Shown: piece by piece, positions 44,149 to 52,652 of the stretch
Layout: the number at the start of each line of letters is the position of its first letter
Numbering within the stretch: the first letter of the stretch is position 1
Assembly (NCBI RefSeq): GCF_039962255.1
Contig: NZ_JAMPKY010000005.1
Coordinates: forward strand, 186,001 to 250,000
DNA length: 64,000 nucleotides
Source: Leptolyngbya subtilissima AS-A7
GTDB taxonomy: Bacteria > Cyanobacteriota > Cyanobacteriia > Phormidesmidales > Phormidesmidaceae
Direction: 5' to 3'
Translations under genes and position numbers: made by a program
The notes under the pieces: generated by a model
The model's database searches: none
The model's input: the letters and a program-made list of their open reading frames with translations, nothing else
Told to the model about the DNA's origin: nothing

Positions 44149-44238
44149 GAGACGGCTATCCTACAAAACTAGGCACAATCCCTGCGATCGCAACTGGGTA
44201 CTCTAAACACGACAAAATTCTGTCGCTAGAGCATACCT

Positions 44239-45090
44239 ATGGTGTCTTGCATGGTCGTCATCCCTGGAAAAACGGTGCGGATTTCTGTTGGGGTCATGTT
44301 GCTGGGCCTGGTTGAAGTCTGTGGGGCAAGCGTTAGCCCAGTGCGGGCTCAAGCAGGGGCGATCGCACCACCACCGGCCTATTGGGATGCCGTTGAAGAC
44401 GCCAAAACGCCAGAACCCAACGAAGTCTTTAGAGATCTGACCGCCATTACGCGCCAAAACAACGCTCTGACCTGGAATGAGCAGGGCCAAGTTTTAGTCG
44501 CGACCTGGGCCGATTGGGTGGGCTATACCCAAAATGTGGGGCATCAACTGATTGTCACTCGCGATGTCTGGGTGACGGCCATCCCCGACCTGCAAAGCTT
44601 CTGCAAAGCCTATACGCCAACCGCCGAGGTTCCCTTAGCGGCGCGCCTTGGCCAGGTGCTCGGCTTACCACCTGAACCGGCTGCCCAGGCAGCTAATCGT
44701 CGAATGGTTGAGATCTGGGTCGATCCACAGTTTCTCTTTCGCCCTAGCCCCGACCCCGAAATTACTGACCACGAGGCTGAACTGCGCTTTCGCACTGCCA
44801 ATGAGTTTATCTCGGTGCCAATTAGCTATCAGCACTGGTTTTATGCTCAGTACGATCAGCGCTATCAATATCAGGGGCAGCCGATCGCAATCAATGGCGC
44901 AGAACCTCTTAGCGCCTTGCCCTACCCGTGGACTCAGTTGGGCTATACGTATGATTGGGGCGATCGCGCCGACTGGGCTATGCTTGACCCAAATCGCCCA
45001 GACAATGTGGGCCTAAGCGAGTTCGTGATTCGTCAGTGGTCGCCGATCGCAGTCCAAGCCGCGCAGCCAATTGACGATTACTGCCGCTAG
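44239..45090 (+). CDS. Exported protein of unknown function
   Basis: The 283-residue protein has a signal peptide (hydrophobic core about residues 15-32, likely cleavage after VRAQA). The mature part is rich in Trp, Tyr and Asp, without a recognised domain. Features include WNEQGQVLVATWADWVGY and a C-terminal GDRADWAML-DPNRPDN-LSEFVIRQW section ending in a cysteine (DDYCR). A decayed stretch at 47739-47846 resembles this C-terminal section, so the family once had a second copy here. A second Met four codons in could be the start. Confidence 0.7.
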   Translation: MVSCMVVIPGKTVRISVGVMLLGLVEVCGASVSPVRAQAGAIAPPPAYWDAVEDAKTPEPNEVFRDLTAITRQNNALTWNEQGQVLVATWADWVGYTQNVGHQLIVTRDVWVTAIPDLQSFCKAYTPTAEVPLAARLGQVLGLPPEPAAQAANRRMVEIWVDPQFLFRPSPDPEITDHEAELRFRTANEFISVPISYQHWFYAQYDQRYQYQGQPIAINGAEPLSALPYPWTQLGYTYDWGDRADWAMLDPNRPDNVGLSEFVIRQWSPIAVQAAQPIDDYCR

Positions 45091-45104
45091 GGGTACAAAA
45101 CTCG

Positions 45105-45142
45105 AGAATCCCAGCTTTTTCAAAGAATCGGGATTCTGTTTA
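45105..45142 (+). terminator. Terminator hairpin after the exported protein gene
   Basis: AGAATCCC (45105-45112) and GGGATTCT (45130-45137) form a stem with a 17-base loop, followed by GTTTATG, 15 bases past the stop. Confidence 0.5.
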
Positions 45143-45280
45143 TGCTGCGTTACCCAGTAGCCCCTTGACGCGAGTATGTAACCACTCTGGAGTGTTTGCA
45201 AATCTTCAAGGTCTGGCTTCTTTTCTGATTTAAGGGGGAACCCTTTGAAGAGAGAAAAGAATTATTGAAACTTTAGGCTC

Positions 45281-46669
45281 ATGTCATTCTTACTATTTTT
45301 TCTTTCGATTGGTCTTGCTACTGCCACTGGATTACTCTACAGCCAGCTACAGAAAAGTAAAGATGAGAACAAAATAGCTCAGCAGCGTGTTCAAGAGGCT
45401 AGTAAAAGGCTTCAAGCCGCTGATAAAAAATATAGTGGCCTAATTTCAAAGGAAGAAGAGATTAGAAAGCTAGAGTCGCAAACGACTGTACTTCGAGATC
45501 GAATAAAGGTACTTCAGCAACAAGCCGATATTCAAGAGCAAGAAATTAGCTGTAAAATTGAAGCCTTAACTGAGAAGCTTTCAGAGCTTGAAGAGAAAGA
45601 CTTTGTTGAGGATTTTGGCTTCTATGAATCAAAATATGATTTCAAAGAAGCTTTAGAATACAAGCAAAAACTGGACGAAATTCGCTCTAACCAGAAGAGG
45701 CTTATAAAAGATAGGCAAGCGGCAATATGTGATACAGAGTGGACTGTTTCTGGCAGTAAGAAAGAAGGCCGCAAGATGGTTGATAGCTTTTTGAAGCTAG
45801 TTCTTAGAGCATTCAACGGCGAATGTGATGCTGCCGTTGGCAAGGTCAAATATAACAATATACAGACTATGGAGAATCGTATTCGAAAAGCTTACGAGGC
45901 TTTGAATAAGCTCTCGCAAACAACACATTGCGAGATTACACCGAAATATCTGGATTTAAAGATTCAAGAATTACAGCTCACACACGAATATCAGGAAAAG
46001 CGATATCAGGAGCAAGAGGAGCAGCGACAGATCCGTGAACAGATGCGCGAGGAGGAAAAAGCTCAGAAAGAATTAGAAAAAGCAAGGTTGGATGCGGAAA
46101 AGGAAGAGCGTCAATATCAAGATGCTCTGGAGAAAGCCAAGAAAGAAGCAGAAAATGCTACTGGTAAGCTTCAGCAGAACCTCCTGTCTAAAATTGAGGA
46201 GTTAGAAAAGAGAGTTGCTGAGGCGGAAGCCAATAGAGAAAGAGCTGTTTCACAGGCTCAATTAACCAAGACAGGCCATGTCTACGTCATTTCAAACATT
46301 GGCTCATTTGGTGAGGATGTGTACAAAATCGGTATGACAAGACGGCTAAATCCAGAAGAACGCATTAGAGAGCTGAGCGCCGCATCCGTACCGTTCCCGT
46401 TTGACATTCATGCGATGATTTCGTGCAGCAATGCTCCAGAATTGGAAGGAAGGCTTCATAAGATGTTTGACGACAGACGCGTGAACAGCATCAATTCAAG
46501 AAAAGAGTTTTTCAGAGTATCCTTGGAAGAAATAACTAGAGCTGTGAGCCGTATCGATGAAGAGCTTAGCACTTGCACATCCGAAATAAAAATGACTAAA
46601 GTAGCTGAGGCATCTGAGTATCGAAAGTCTTTGGCTCAAACAAGGGCCAGACAAAGTGTTAGTAAGTGA
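45281..46669 (+). CDS. Membrane-anchored coiled-coil DUF4041 protein with T5orf172/GIY-YIG nuclease domain
   Basis: The 462-residue protein begins with a membrane helix (LLFFLSIGLATATGLLY, about 4-20), then a coiled coil (20-105). A DUF4041 region follows (about 110-220, with FYESKYDF, ICDTEWTVSGSKKEGRKM and ENRIRKAYEALNKL), then a second long charged coiled coil (225-325). The C-terminal GIY-YIG-type domain (about 328-415) has GHVYVISN, VYKIGMTRRLNPEERI and the candidate catalytic glutamate in ELEGRLHKMF. The gene is clearly more AT-rich than the window, a sign of transfer. Phage proteins and poorly known bacterial loci use this combination; a defence role is speculation. Confidence 0.82.
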   Translation: MSFLLFFLSIGLATATGLLYSQLQKSKDENKIAQQRVQEASKRLQAADKKYSGLISKEEEIRKLESQTTVLRDRIKVLQQQADIQEQEISCKIEALTEKLSELEEKDFVEDFGFYESKYDFKEALEYKQKLDEIRSNQKRLIKDRQAAICDTEWTVSGSKKEGRKMVDSFLKLVLRAFNGECDAAVGKVKYNNIQTMENRIRKAYEALNKLSQTTHCEITPKYLDLKIQELQLTHEYQEKRYQEQEEQRQIREQMREEEKAQKELEKARLDAEKEERQYQDALEKAKKEAENATGKLQQNLLSKIEELEKRVAEAEANRERAVSQAQLTKTGHVYVISNIGSFGEDVYKIGMTRRLNPEERIRELSAASVPFPFDIHAMISCSNAPELEGRLHKMFDDRRVNSINSRKEFFRVSLEEITRAVSRIDEELSTCTSEIKMTKVAEASEYRKSLAQTRARQSVSK

Positions 46670-46697
46670 TTAAGGTGAAATAAAATAAAACTCAACA

Positions 46698-46723
46698 TTG
46701 GGTTTCGCTAGCGTTCTACCCAA
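46698..46723. repeat. TTGGGTTTCGCTAGCG-type intergenic repeat, copy 1
   Basis: TTGGGT (46698-46703) and ACCCAA (46718-46723) flank TTCGCTAGCGTTCT and are followed by CTTACGGT. A related copy at 47712-47739 reads AGGTTCCGCTAACGC then CCAACCTATGGT. The two copies bracket the membrane-protein gene of the island. Confidence 0.6.
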
Positions 46724-46849
46724 CTTACGGTTCTGCTGAAACAGCTAGGCAGATATTAGATATCTGAAAGAGTACAATTTTGCTATTAGTCAGCAAGGTG
46801 TGTCACTACTTTGTGTGATACATCGAAGGCACATCTTGAGAACAAAGCC

Positions 46850-47653
46850 ATGGCTCTCAACGGTACATTAGGTCCAAAAGGTCAACGACCAACCTCGAGA
46901 CGGCAACTGGCAAAATATATCATCTTACGAAGCACTGTAATAGGGCTGATGTCAGGGGCCATACTGGGGTCTCTTTTTGGCTTTTTTCCACTTCCGCTTC
47001 TCTTGATCTTGACAGGAATAGTCGGTGCTGGCTTGGGATTGGGATTGGGGTTGATTAATGGGCTACTATTGAGTGCTACAACGTGCCTGTTTTTTTACCC
47101 ACTACGGTCAGTTGGGCTCTATCACCTCATAGCCAAAGTGATAGGTGCTTTGATAGCTGGGGGTGGGGCTGCTGTCTTTGGGCCTTGGTATTTTTCATCG
47201 CAAGCAATGACGCCTAATTCAGCTGTGACAATTGGCTTTGGCTCTGTAATAGCGTCTATTATTGCTGGTTGGGCTGGCGGGCTGGCGGGGCAAAACATTG
47301 CCCAGTGGTATGAACAAAAAAGTCTAGCTGCTCAGCATAAATCAGTAATTAGACAAACTTCGTCTGGTGCAAACTCTTTGCAGAAGCTGAAGCGATATTT
47401 GGGCGATATTTTATCGTCACAAAAGGCCGGCTGGATTAGTATTGCTATTTTCTCGTTATTTAGCTTTTTTCTGAGAAACAGGGTTCTGCGGTTTCTAGTC
47501 TGCGGCGATCTGGTTACAGATGCATATGCTTGTCTCCCATCTCCTCGCCTTTATACTTCGGTCATAGAAGGCTTTAAATTCGCTCTTCCTATTACCTTCC
47601 TAATCACGTTGATAGTGGTACTACTGCAACGACTATATACAAAGCGTATGTAG
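46850..47653 (+). CDS. Multi-spanning membrane protein of unknown function
   Basis: The 267-residue protein has about six hydrophobic segments (near 28-45, 48-75, 95-115, 125-155, 195-210 and 238-258), with glycine-rich helices such as GIVGAGLGLGLGLINGLL. No family was recognised. The ATG at 46850 is preferred to a TTG 13 codons upstream. It follows the DUF4041/GIY-YIG gene by 180 bases in the same direction, shares its lower GC content and is bracketed by two related repeats, so both were probably acquired together. Confidence 0.6.
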   Translation: MALNGTLGPKGQRPTSRRQLAKYIILRSTVIGLMSGAILGSLFGFFPLPLLLILTGIVGAGLGLGLGLINGLLLSATTCLFFYPLRSVGLYHLIAKVIGALIAGGGAAVFGPWYFSSQAMTPNSAVTIGFGSVIASIIAGWAGGLAGQNIAQWYEQKSLAAQHKSVIRQTSSGANSLQKLKRYLGDILSSQKAGWISIAIFSLFSFFLRNRVLRFLVCGDLVTDAYACLPSPRLYTSVIEGFKFALPITFLITLIVVLLQRLYTKRM

Positions 47654-47711
47654 TCGAATAACACTGGATTAGGCTAACGAGAATGCAACTTAGCATGAGA
47701 CTCGGCTTGGT

Positions 47712-47739
47712 TAGGTTCCGCTAACGCTTTGCCAACCTA
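47712..47739. repeat. TTGGGTTTCGCTAGCG-type intergenic repeat, copy 2
   Basis: TAGGTT (47712-47717) and AACCTA (47734-47739) flank a CCGCTAACGC core. It matches the copy at 46698 and closes the AT-richer island on its right side. Confidence 0.5.
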
Positions 47740-47846
47740 TGGTGTTGCTGTACTGCGATCGCGCCGCCTTTGACCTAAACCGCCTGGACGTAAGCGAGTT
47801 TGTGAGCCGCCAGACTGATCGTCCTCAAGGCAGCGCAGCGTGTTGA
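47739..47846 (+). pseudogene. Remnant resembling the C-terminus of the exported protein at 44239
   Basis: A 35-codon frame contains CDRAAFDLNRLDVSEFVSRQ. It lines up with the C-terminal section of the protein at 44239-45090 (DRA, then DPNRPD, then LSEFVIRQ), with small gaps. The rest of the gene is absent. It may be what is left of a duplicated gene after the two-gene island inserted or after deletion. The similarity is at protein level and short. Confidence 0.4.
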
Positions 47847-47945
47847 CAATTGCTGTCGCCAAAGGGTCAGGGCTCAAGGCACTAGGAAACTGACAACTTT
47901 AGTGATTAAGAACTATTCTCAAGAAGATGGCTTTTTCTCTCTGGC

Positions 47946-48950
47946 ATGGCTAAACAACCCTTCGCAAAATTTCCGACGGCCTGGTCGCGGCGTCAGTTTC
48001 TGGGCTGGGGGGCTGGGGGCGTTGGGGCCGTCGCGACAGCGGCAGTGGTGGGGTCAACCTGGGTGGGACGAACGCAGGCCGCGCGCATTCCCCCATTGCC
48101 CGAGGGTTACGGGCCGCCGACCGACAATAGCTTTGACCCTATGGCCCTGCTGCGAGACTTTGACTACGGCACTCTCAAGTCAGAAAACGGCCGCCCTGTG
48201 CGCGAGTTTGAGGTGACGGCTAACAGCTCACCCCTCCAGCTCAACAGTGCCATTACCTTCATGAGCTGGAACCTCAACGGCAGAGTTCCAGGCCCTACCA
48301 TGCGGGCCAAAGCCGGGGAACGGGTGCGGATTATCTTTCATAACCAAGACGGGCATTCCCACAGCATGCACTTTCACGGCATTCACCCCGCTGAGATGGA
48401 CGGCGTTCAGCCAATTCGCCATGGGCAGACGATGGTGTACGAGTTTGAGGCTGGCCCATTTGGCGTACATCCCTACCATTGCCACGTCGCCCCGGTAACG
48501 CGCCATATCAGCAAGGGGCTCTATGGCCTGTTTATTGTGGATCCACCCGAGGGCCGTCCACCTGCGGACGAGATGGTGCTGGTGATGGGTGGCTTTGACA
48601 TTGACAACGATGGGCACAACGAGCTGTATGCCTTTAACGGCATTCCCAACTACTACCGCGATCACCCAATTCCCATCTACCAAAACCAGCGGGTGCGGCT
48701 GTATCTGCTCAACATGGTCGAGTTTGACGTGGCGGTGACCTTCCACATCCATGCCAACTTGTTTCAAATTTTTCCGACGGGGCGCACCCTCACCTCAACC
48801 GGCGATTCTGACGTGATCACCATGGGCACCGCCGAGCGCCACATTCTGGAGTTTGCCTACCCCTATCCCGGTCAATATATGTTTCATCCCCATCAGGATG
48901 CGATCGCAGAGCACGGCTGCATGGGGCTGTTTGATGTCTTGCCGGCCTAG
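47946..48950 (+). CDS. Tat-exported two-domain multicopper oxidase
   Basis: The 334-residue protein starts with a twin-arginine signal (SRRQFLGWG, residues 14-22). It has two cupredoxin domains. Copper-binding motifs are HSMHFHGIH (139-147), HPYHCHVAPVTRH (175-187, with C179 for a type 1 site), FHIHANLF (267-273) and MFHPHQDAIAEHGCMG (312-326). The size and arrangement fit two-domain multicopper oxidases and the related copper nitrite reductases. Substrates may be metal ions or organics; the sequence does not decide. A lipoprotein gene follows 113 bases downstream and may work with it. Confidence 0.85.
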   Translation: MAKQPFAKFPTAWSRRQFLGWGAGGVGAVATAAVVGSTWVGRTQAARIPPLPEGYGPPTDNSFDPMALLRDFDYGTLKSENGRPVREFEVTANSSPLQLNSAITFMSWNLNGRVPGPTMRAKAGERVRIIFHNQDGHSHSMHFHGIHPAEMDGVQPIRHGQTMVYEFEAGPFGVHPYHCHVAPVTRHISKGLYGLFIVDPPEGRPPADEMVLVMGGFDIDNDGHNELYAFNGIPNYYRDHPIPIYQNQRVRLYLLNMVEFDVAVTFHIHANLFQIFPTGRTLTSTGDSDVITMGTAERHILEFAYPYPGQYMFHPHQDAIAEHGCMGLFDVLPA

Positions 48951-49063
48951 GTTTTAAGTCTTGCTCTTCGCCACCGCCTCGGATCTTATTGACATGCGAT
49001 CTCAGATAGCCCTAGGCTCATAGAGATAAGACTAAACGCAATTTATTCTCAATTGACACTGAT

Positions 49064-49882
49064 ATGGCAAAGCAACTCAAGCCTGTAGAGCTGTTCCTGG
49101 CGGTTGGTTTAGCGGCGACGTTAGGAGCCTGTGGCGGGCCAACATCTGAAGGTGGTGAAGCCAGTACCGAACCCTCTCCTACCGCAGATGCGGCCCATGG
49201 CGGCGGCGAGGGCGGCGAAGGTGGCGAGGGCGGCGAAGCTGGGGCCACTAGCAATCCTGATGCTGACTATATGACCAGCCTGGCGCTGATGAAAGGCCAC
49301 TTGATGGTGGCAGAAGAGCTGATCGCCGCCGGTAACTATGAGGAAGCTGAACCTCATATTGGCCATCCAGTTGAAGAACTCTACGGTGGGGTCGAGGCTC
49401 AGCTTGCCGAGCGCAATGTGCCGCCCTTTAAAGACCAGCTCAATGAGCTGCTTGATTTGACCAAGTCTGCCCCCGAGAGCGATCAGCTCAAAACCGAGTT
49501 CGACGAGTCGACTGCAGCGATTGATGGTGCGATCGAGGCCTTACCCGCTGACCAGCGCCAATCCCCTGACTTTGTGCTGGGAGTCATCACCCAGGTTCTC
49601 AAAACCGCTGCTGAAGAATATGAGGCTGCCGTGGTGGATGGCAAAATCGTGGAAGCAGTTGAGTATCAAGACTCGCGCGGATTCGTGGTCTATGCCGACC
49701 AGCTGTACCAAACCATTGCCCAGGAGATGGAAGAGACCCGCGCTGAGGACCACACTGCGATCACCAAAAGTTTGCAAGAGTTAAAGACAGTTTGGCCTAC
49801 GGTAACTCCTCCAGAAACACCGGTCAAAGAGCCCGCTGATGTTCACATCCTGGTCCTGCAGGTCGAACAGCGCGGTTCGTAA
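49064..49882 (+). CDS. Helical lipoprotein, possibly metal-linked
   Basis: The 272-residue protein has a lipoprotein signal (LAATLGAC, lipidated C23), then a Gly/Glu linker (about 45-60, GGGEGGEGGEGGE) and a helical domain. A conserved-looking block, MKGHLMVAEELIAAGNYEEA followed by EPHIGHPVEELYGG (about 78-110), carries histidines and glutamates that could bind metal. It lies downstream of the multicopper oxidase on the same strand, which suggests a shared envelope role such as metal oxidation and capture. No exact family is named; function is inferred. Confidence 0.65.
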   Translation: MAKQLKPVELFLAVGLAATLGACGGPTSEGGEASTEPSPTADAAHGGGEGGEGGEGGEAGATSNPDADYMTSLALMKGHLMVAEELIAAGNYEEAEPHIGHPVEELYGGVEAQLAERNVPPFKDQLNELLDLTKSAPESDQLKTEFDESTAAIDGAIEALPADQRQSPDFVLGVITQVLKTAAEEYEAAVVDGKIVEAVEYQDSRGFVVYADQLYQTIAQEMEETRAEDHTAITKSLQELKTVWPTVTPPETPVKEPADVHILVLQVEQRGS

Positions 49883-50059
49883 GCGGCAATCGCTGGGTCA
49901 CTGATAGCAATGCCGAGTGGCCTTTGATAGCGGTGGGGTTGTTTGGCTAAAACAGCCAGATTCATGGTGGATAGGTCGGGGTTAGCTACGTAGGGCGCAG
50001 CTACAGCGGGCGAAACGTGGCAGAATGCCTGCGATTGCCTTTGTTGCACCCCGACCCCC

Positions 50060-50677
50060 ATGGAAATTGACCCCGAACTGCTAGACCCCTCGACTCGCTA
50101 CAAGCTGCTGATCGGCAGTGTCGTGCCCCGACCGATCGCCTTTGTCTCCAGCCTGTCGCCTGAGGGCGTGGCCAACTTGGCCCCCTTCTCCTACTTCAAC
50201 GCGGCGGGCCACAAGCCTCTGGCGCTGATGTTTAGCATCAGCCTCAAGCCCGACGGCAGCGAAAAAGACACCCTGCGCAACGTGCGCCCTGCCAGCGAAG
50301 GCGGCACTGGCGAATACGTAATTAACCTGGCGGTTGAGTCCTACGCTCACCAGGTGGCAGAAAGTGCCGAGCCGTTGCCCTACGGCGAGTCAGAGTTTGA
50401 CTACGTAAGTCTCTCGCCAGCCCCCAGCCGAGTGATCAAACCGCCCCGCGTGGCCGAGTCGCCGGTGGCCTTTGAGTGCCGCACCCTGCAAATTGTGCCG
50501 GTGGGCGAGTTTCACATTGTGATTGGCCAGGTGGTGCACCTGTTTGTGCGCGACGACGTGCTGGGCGAGAATAACCGCATCGATGTCGATAAAGTAGGGG
50601 CGATCGGGCGCATGGCGGGCTACGAATATTGCCGTACGGGCGATCGCTTTGAGATTCCCAACGGCTTCCCTAAGTAG
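50060..50677 (+). CDS. Flavin reductase-like FMN-binding protein
   Basis: The 205-residue protein has the split-barrel flavin-binding fold of the flavin reductase-like family: RYKLLIGSVVPRPIAFVSSL, given as RYKLLIGSVVPRP and IAFVSSLSPEG (about 13-36), NLAPFSYFNAAGHKPLALMF, KDTLRNVRP and EYVINL. Such proteins bind FMN and reduce or shuttle electrons to small substrates. It precedes the deaminase gene by 50 bases in the same direction. Confidence 0.87.
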   Translation: MEIDPELLDPSTRYKLLIGSVVPRPIAFVSSLSPEGVANLAPFSYFNAAGHKPLALMFSISLKPDGSEKDTLRNVRPASEGGTGEYVINLAVESYAHQVAESAEPLPYGESEFDYVSLSPAPSRVIKPPRVAESPVAFECRTLQIVPVGEFHIVIGQVVHLFVRDDVLGENNRIDVDKVGAIGRMAGYEYCRTGDRFEIPNGFPK

Positions 50678-50727
50678 CCCCCGGTCTAGTGGCATGATTG
50701 GGTGAGCGATCAATCGGAGGGCGGCGG

Positions 50728-51201
50728 ATGAGCGATGTGAGTGAGCAGGATTTGAACCATGTGCGGCGAGCGATCGCCCTTTCCCATAGCGCCCGCGAGG
50801 CCGGCAACCGTCCCTTTGGTGCCGTGCTGGCTGATGCCTCAGGCCAGGTGCTAGCCGAAGCCGAAAACAACCAAATCACCGAGCGCGACTGCACTGGCCA
50901 CGCCGAAACCGTGCTGCTGCGGCAGATGGATAAAAGCCTCAGCCCAGACACCCTCAAAGACTGCACCCTCTACGCCAGCACTGAACCTTGCCCTATGTGC
51001 GCCGGGGCGATCTTTTGGAGCGGGGTGGGGCGGCTGGTGTATGCGCTGGGCAGCGATCGACTCTACAATTTTCAGGGCGAATCTCCCTTTCAGCTGACCT
51101 TGGGCAGCCGCGAGGTGCTCAAGCACGGCAAACGCCCGGTTGAAGTGGTTGGCCCCGTGCTCGAAGACGAGGCTCTGGAAGCCTTTGAGGGTTTTTTCTA
51201 A
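50728..51201 (+). CDS. Nucleoside/nucleobase deaminase (zinc cytidine-deaminase fold)
   Basis: The 157-residue protein carries the zinc-binding motifs HAETVLLRQ (catalytic glutamate) and PCPMCAGAIFWSG of the CMP/dCMP deaminase family. RPFGAVLAD near residue 30 is also typical (here NRPFGAVLAD). It could act on guanine, cytosine-type bases or related compounds; the tRNA deaminase TadA is less likely because of the C-terminal shape. The ATG at 50728 is fixed by GGAGG 7 bases upstream. Confidence 0.85.
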   Translation: MSDVSEQDLNHVRRAIALSHSAREAGNRPFGAVLADASGQVLAEAENNQITERDCTGHAETVLLRQMDKSLSPDTLKDCTLYASTEPCPMCAGAIFWSGVGRLVYALGSDRLYNFQGESPFQLTLGSREVLKHGKRPVEVVGPVLEDEALEAFEGFF

Positions 51202-51236
51202 AACTTATCCGCCGTTGATTTAGCCATCCTGGGGTT

Positions 51237-51947
51237 ATGGATCTATTCAAGTTTGCGCTGGGGCCCTACGAGTTTTTTGCCGCCATCCTTGGGGGTGTGC
51301 CCCTTGTGCTGGCGATCTTCTTGCTCTATAACCCGGCAACTAGCGTGCAGGATTTTGCTAGTTTGATTCCAACTAGTCTCTCCCTTCAGGTGTTAATTGC
51401 GCTGGCGTTCGCTAGCTATCTCTTGGGGGGCCTAGCGCAGGGCGTAACCTGGAAGTTTTTTTTGGCCCTATGTAACCTATCGAAGCGGGAATTTCATTAT
51501 TTCCCAGCTGAAATTCTTCTCAACAGAGGCGAGTGGCTGCAAGGGTTGGCCAAAGATACTGATCCCAAAACTCTCGATTTTGAGAACCGCTTAGTGCTGC
51601 TGCTGCACGATAAAGTTGGCATGCCAAAAACGATGAATCATCTCTATTCGAGGGTCTGCTCATATCTAAAAGAAAATAACAGGCCCTCTCTAATTACCGC
51701 AGATTTGTACCAGGCTACCCATATCATGTATCGCAACCTGTCGTTTGGGTTGCTGATCTTAGGCGGGGTGTTTTGGGCCAACATTTTCCGCGTCGGAGCA
51801 GCATCTTTTGAGCAGGTGGCGTTGTTCCTTGGGGCTTTAGTGTTGTCCTACATTGCATTTGTTCGCTCAGTCTCCTTTAAGCGGTGGCACGCTAGAGAGG
51901 TTTTGCTGGGGTTTTACTTTGCCGCCTGCGATAAGCGATCGCCTTAA
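51237..51947 (+). CDS. Membrane protein of unknown function
   Basis: The 236-residue protein has four likely membrane helices (about 12-32, 48-68, 165-185 and 190-210), two on each side of a soluble loop of roughly 90 residues containing FHYFPAEILLNRGEW and HDKVGMPKTMNHLYSRV. No family was recognised. It lies 35 bases after the deaminase gene in the same direction and faces the YiaAB gene. Confidence 0.65.
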   Translation: MDLFKFALGPYEFFAAILGGVPLVLAIFLLYNPATSVQDFASLIPTSLSLQVLIALAFASYLLGGLAQGVTWKFFLALCNLSKREFHYFPAEILLNRGEWLQGLAKDTDPKTLDFENRLVLLLHDKVGMPKTMNHLYSRVCSYLKENNRPSLITADLYQATHIMYRNLSFGLLILGGVFWANIFRVGAASFEQVALFLGALVLSYIAFVRSVSFKRWHAREVLLGFYFAACDKRSP

Positions 51948-51998
51948 GGCTGTCATCAATTCTCGCCACAATCCTGATCTCATCAGCGTTACCACGTC

Positions 51999-52056
51999 CG
52001 ACCCAAAAACAGGCTAGGGGCTGTAACCCTAATTCTTGGGTCGTCAGCGGTTACAG
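51999..52056. terminator. Interleaved inverted repeats between convergent genes
   Basis: CGACCCAA (51999-52006) pairs with TTGGGTCG (52036-52043), and CTGTAACC (52021-52028) pairs with GGTTACAG (52049-52056). The two stems overlap and exclude each other. They lie between convergent genes and may terminate both. Confidence 0.45.
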
Positions 52057-52059
52057 GCT

Positions 52060-52341
52060 CTAGCGCAGCGGGTGGTGTTCGGCCAACAGTTTCTCAACCT
52101 TGGCTTCGTCGATGCGGGCGGTAACCTGCCTGGCCTCGTGCAGGTCGCGCACTGTTTTAGAGAGGCTGGCGGTAGACCCCAGGGCAAACAAGGTGCCCAT
52201 GCCCATGTAGCCCTTCACCCAGGCATCTACCGGCAGGCAAAAGATACCCAGCGACAGGCTGCCCACCGACAGCAAAAAGGCGAGCCAGGTTTGCACAACC
52301 CAGGCTTGACTATGACTAGATGGCGGCTGCACAGAATTCAT
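52060..52341 (-). CDS. YiaAB two-helix domain protein
   Basis: The 93-residue protein has one hydrophobic pair (about 17-37 and 45-62) with the YiaAB pattern: GIFCLPVDAWVKGYMGMGTLF, given as GIFCLPVDAWVKG and YMGMGTLFALGS, then LSKTVRDLHEARQ. The tail RIDEAKVEKLLAEH is charged. The family is found across bacteria and has no established function. It stands alone, convergent with the preceding gene. Confidence 0.85.
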   Translation of the reverse strand: MNSVQPPSSHSQAWVVQTWLAFLLSVGSLSLGIFCLPVDAWVKGYMGMGTLFALGSTASLSKTVRDLHEARQVTARIDEAKVEKLLAEHHPLR

Positions 52342-52652
52342 CGGCTGACTCCTTAACGGTGTGAATGACTACGTCAACCCTAGGCGAGCCTTCCGCTGCG
52401 TCATCCAAAGTGGAGACACTTTCTCAAATGCTCTAGGGTGCAGTGTTACGGAGAAACGTTTGTAACTATTGCAACAGCTGATTTAGTTAGGACACTTCGA
52501 CAAGCGGAATCCTCTGGTAGGGGCATTGCAGTGCAATGCCCCTACGTCGAACCTATCTTTACCTCAACGGATATTTGCAATGATTCTTCCCTTGACGACC
52601 TCAGTAGGTGTATCTACAATGTAATTACTTCGCGTCTGGGCACACACCGTCT
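52342..52652. other. Spacer between the YiaAB gene and mazE
   Basis: This 311-base region holds one 29-bp palindrome (52517-52545) and the start region of mazEF. TTTGTAACTATTGCAAC near 52459 is AT-rich. No convincing promoter or RNA gene was recognised. Confidence 0.4.
52517..52545. repeat. GTAGGGGCATTGCA palindrome upstream of mazEF
   Basis: GTAGGGGCATTGCA (52517-52530), one G, then its exact complement (52532-52545). It is nearly identical to the core of the MITE-like element at 37459-37487. It lies about 110 bases before mazE. Confidence 0.85.
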
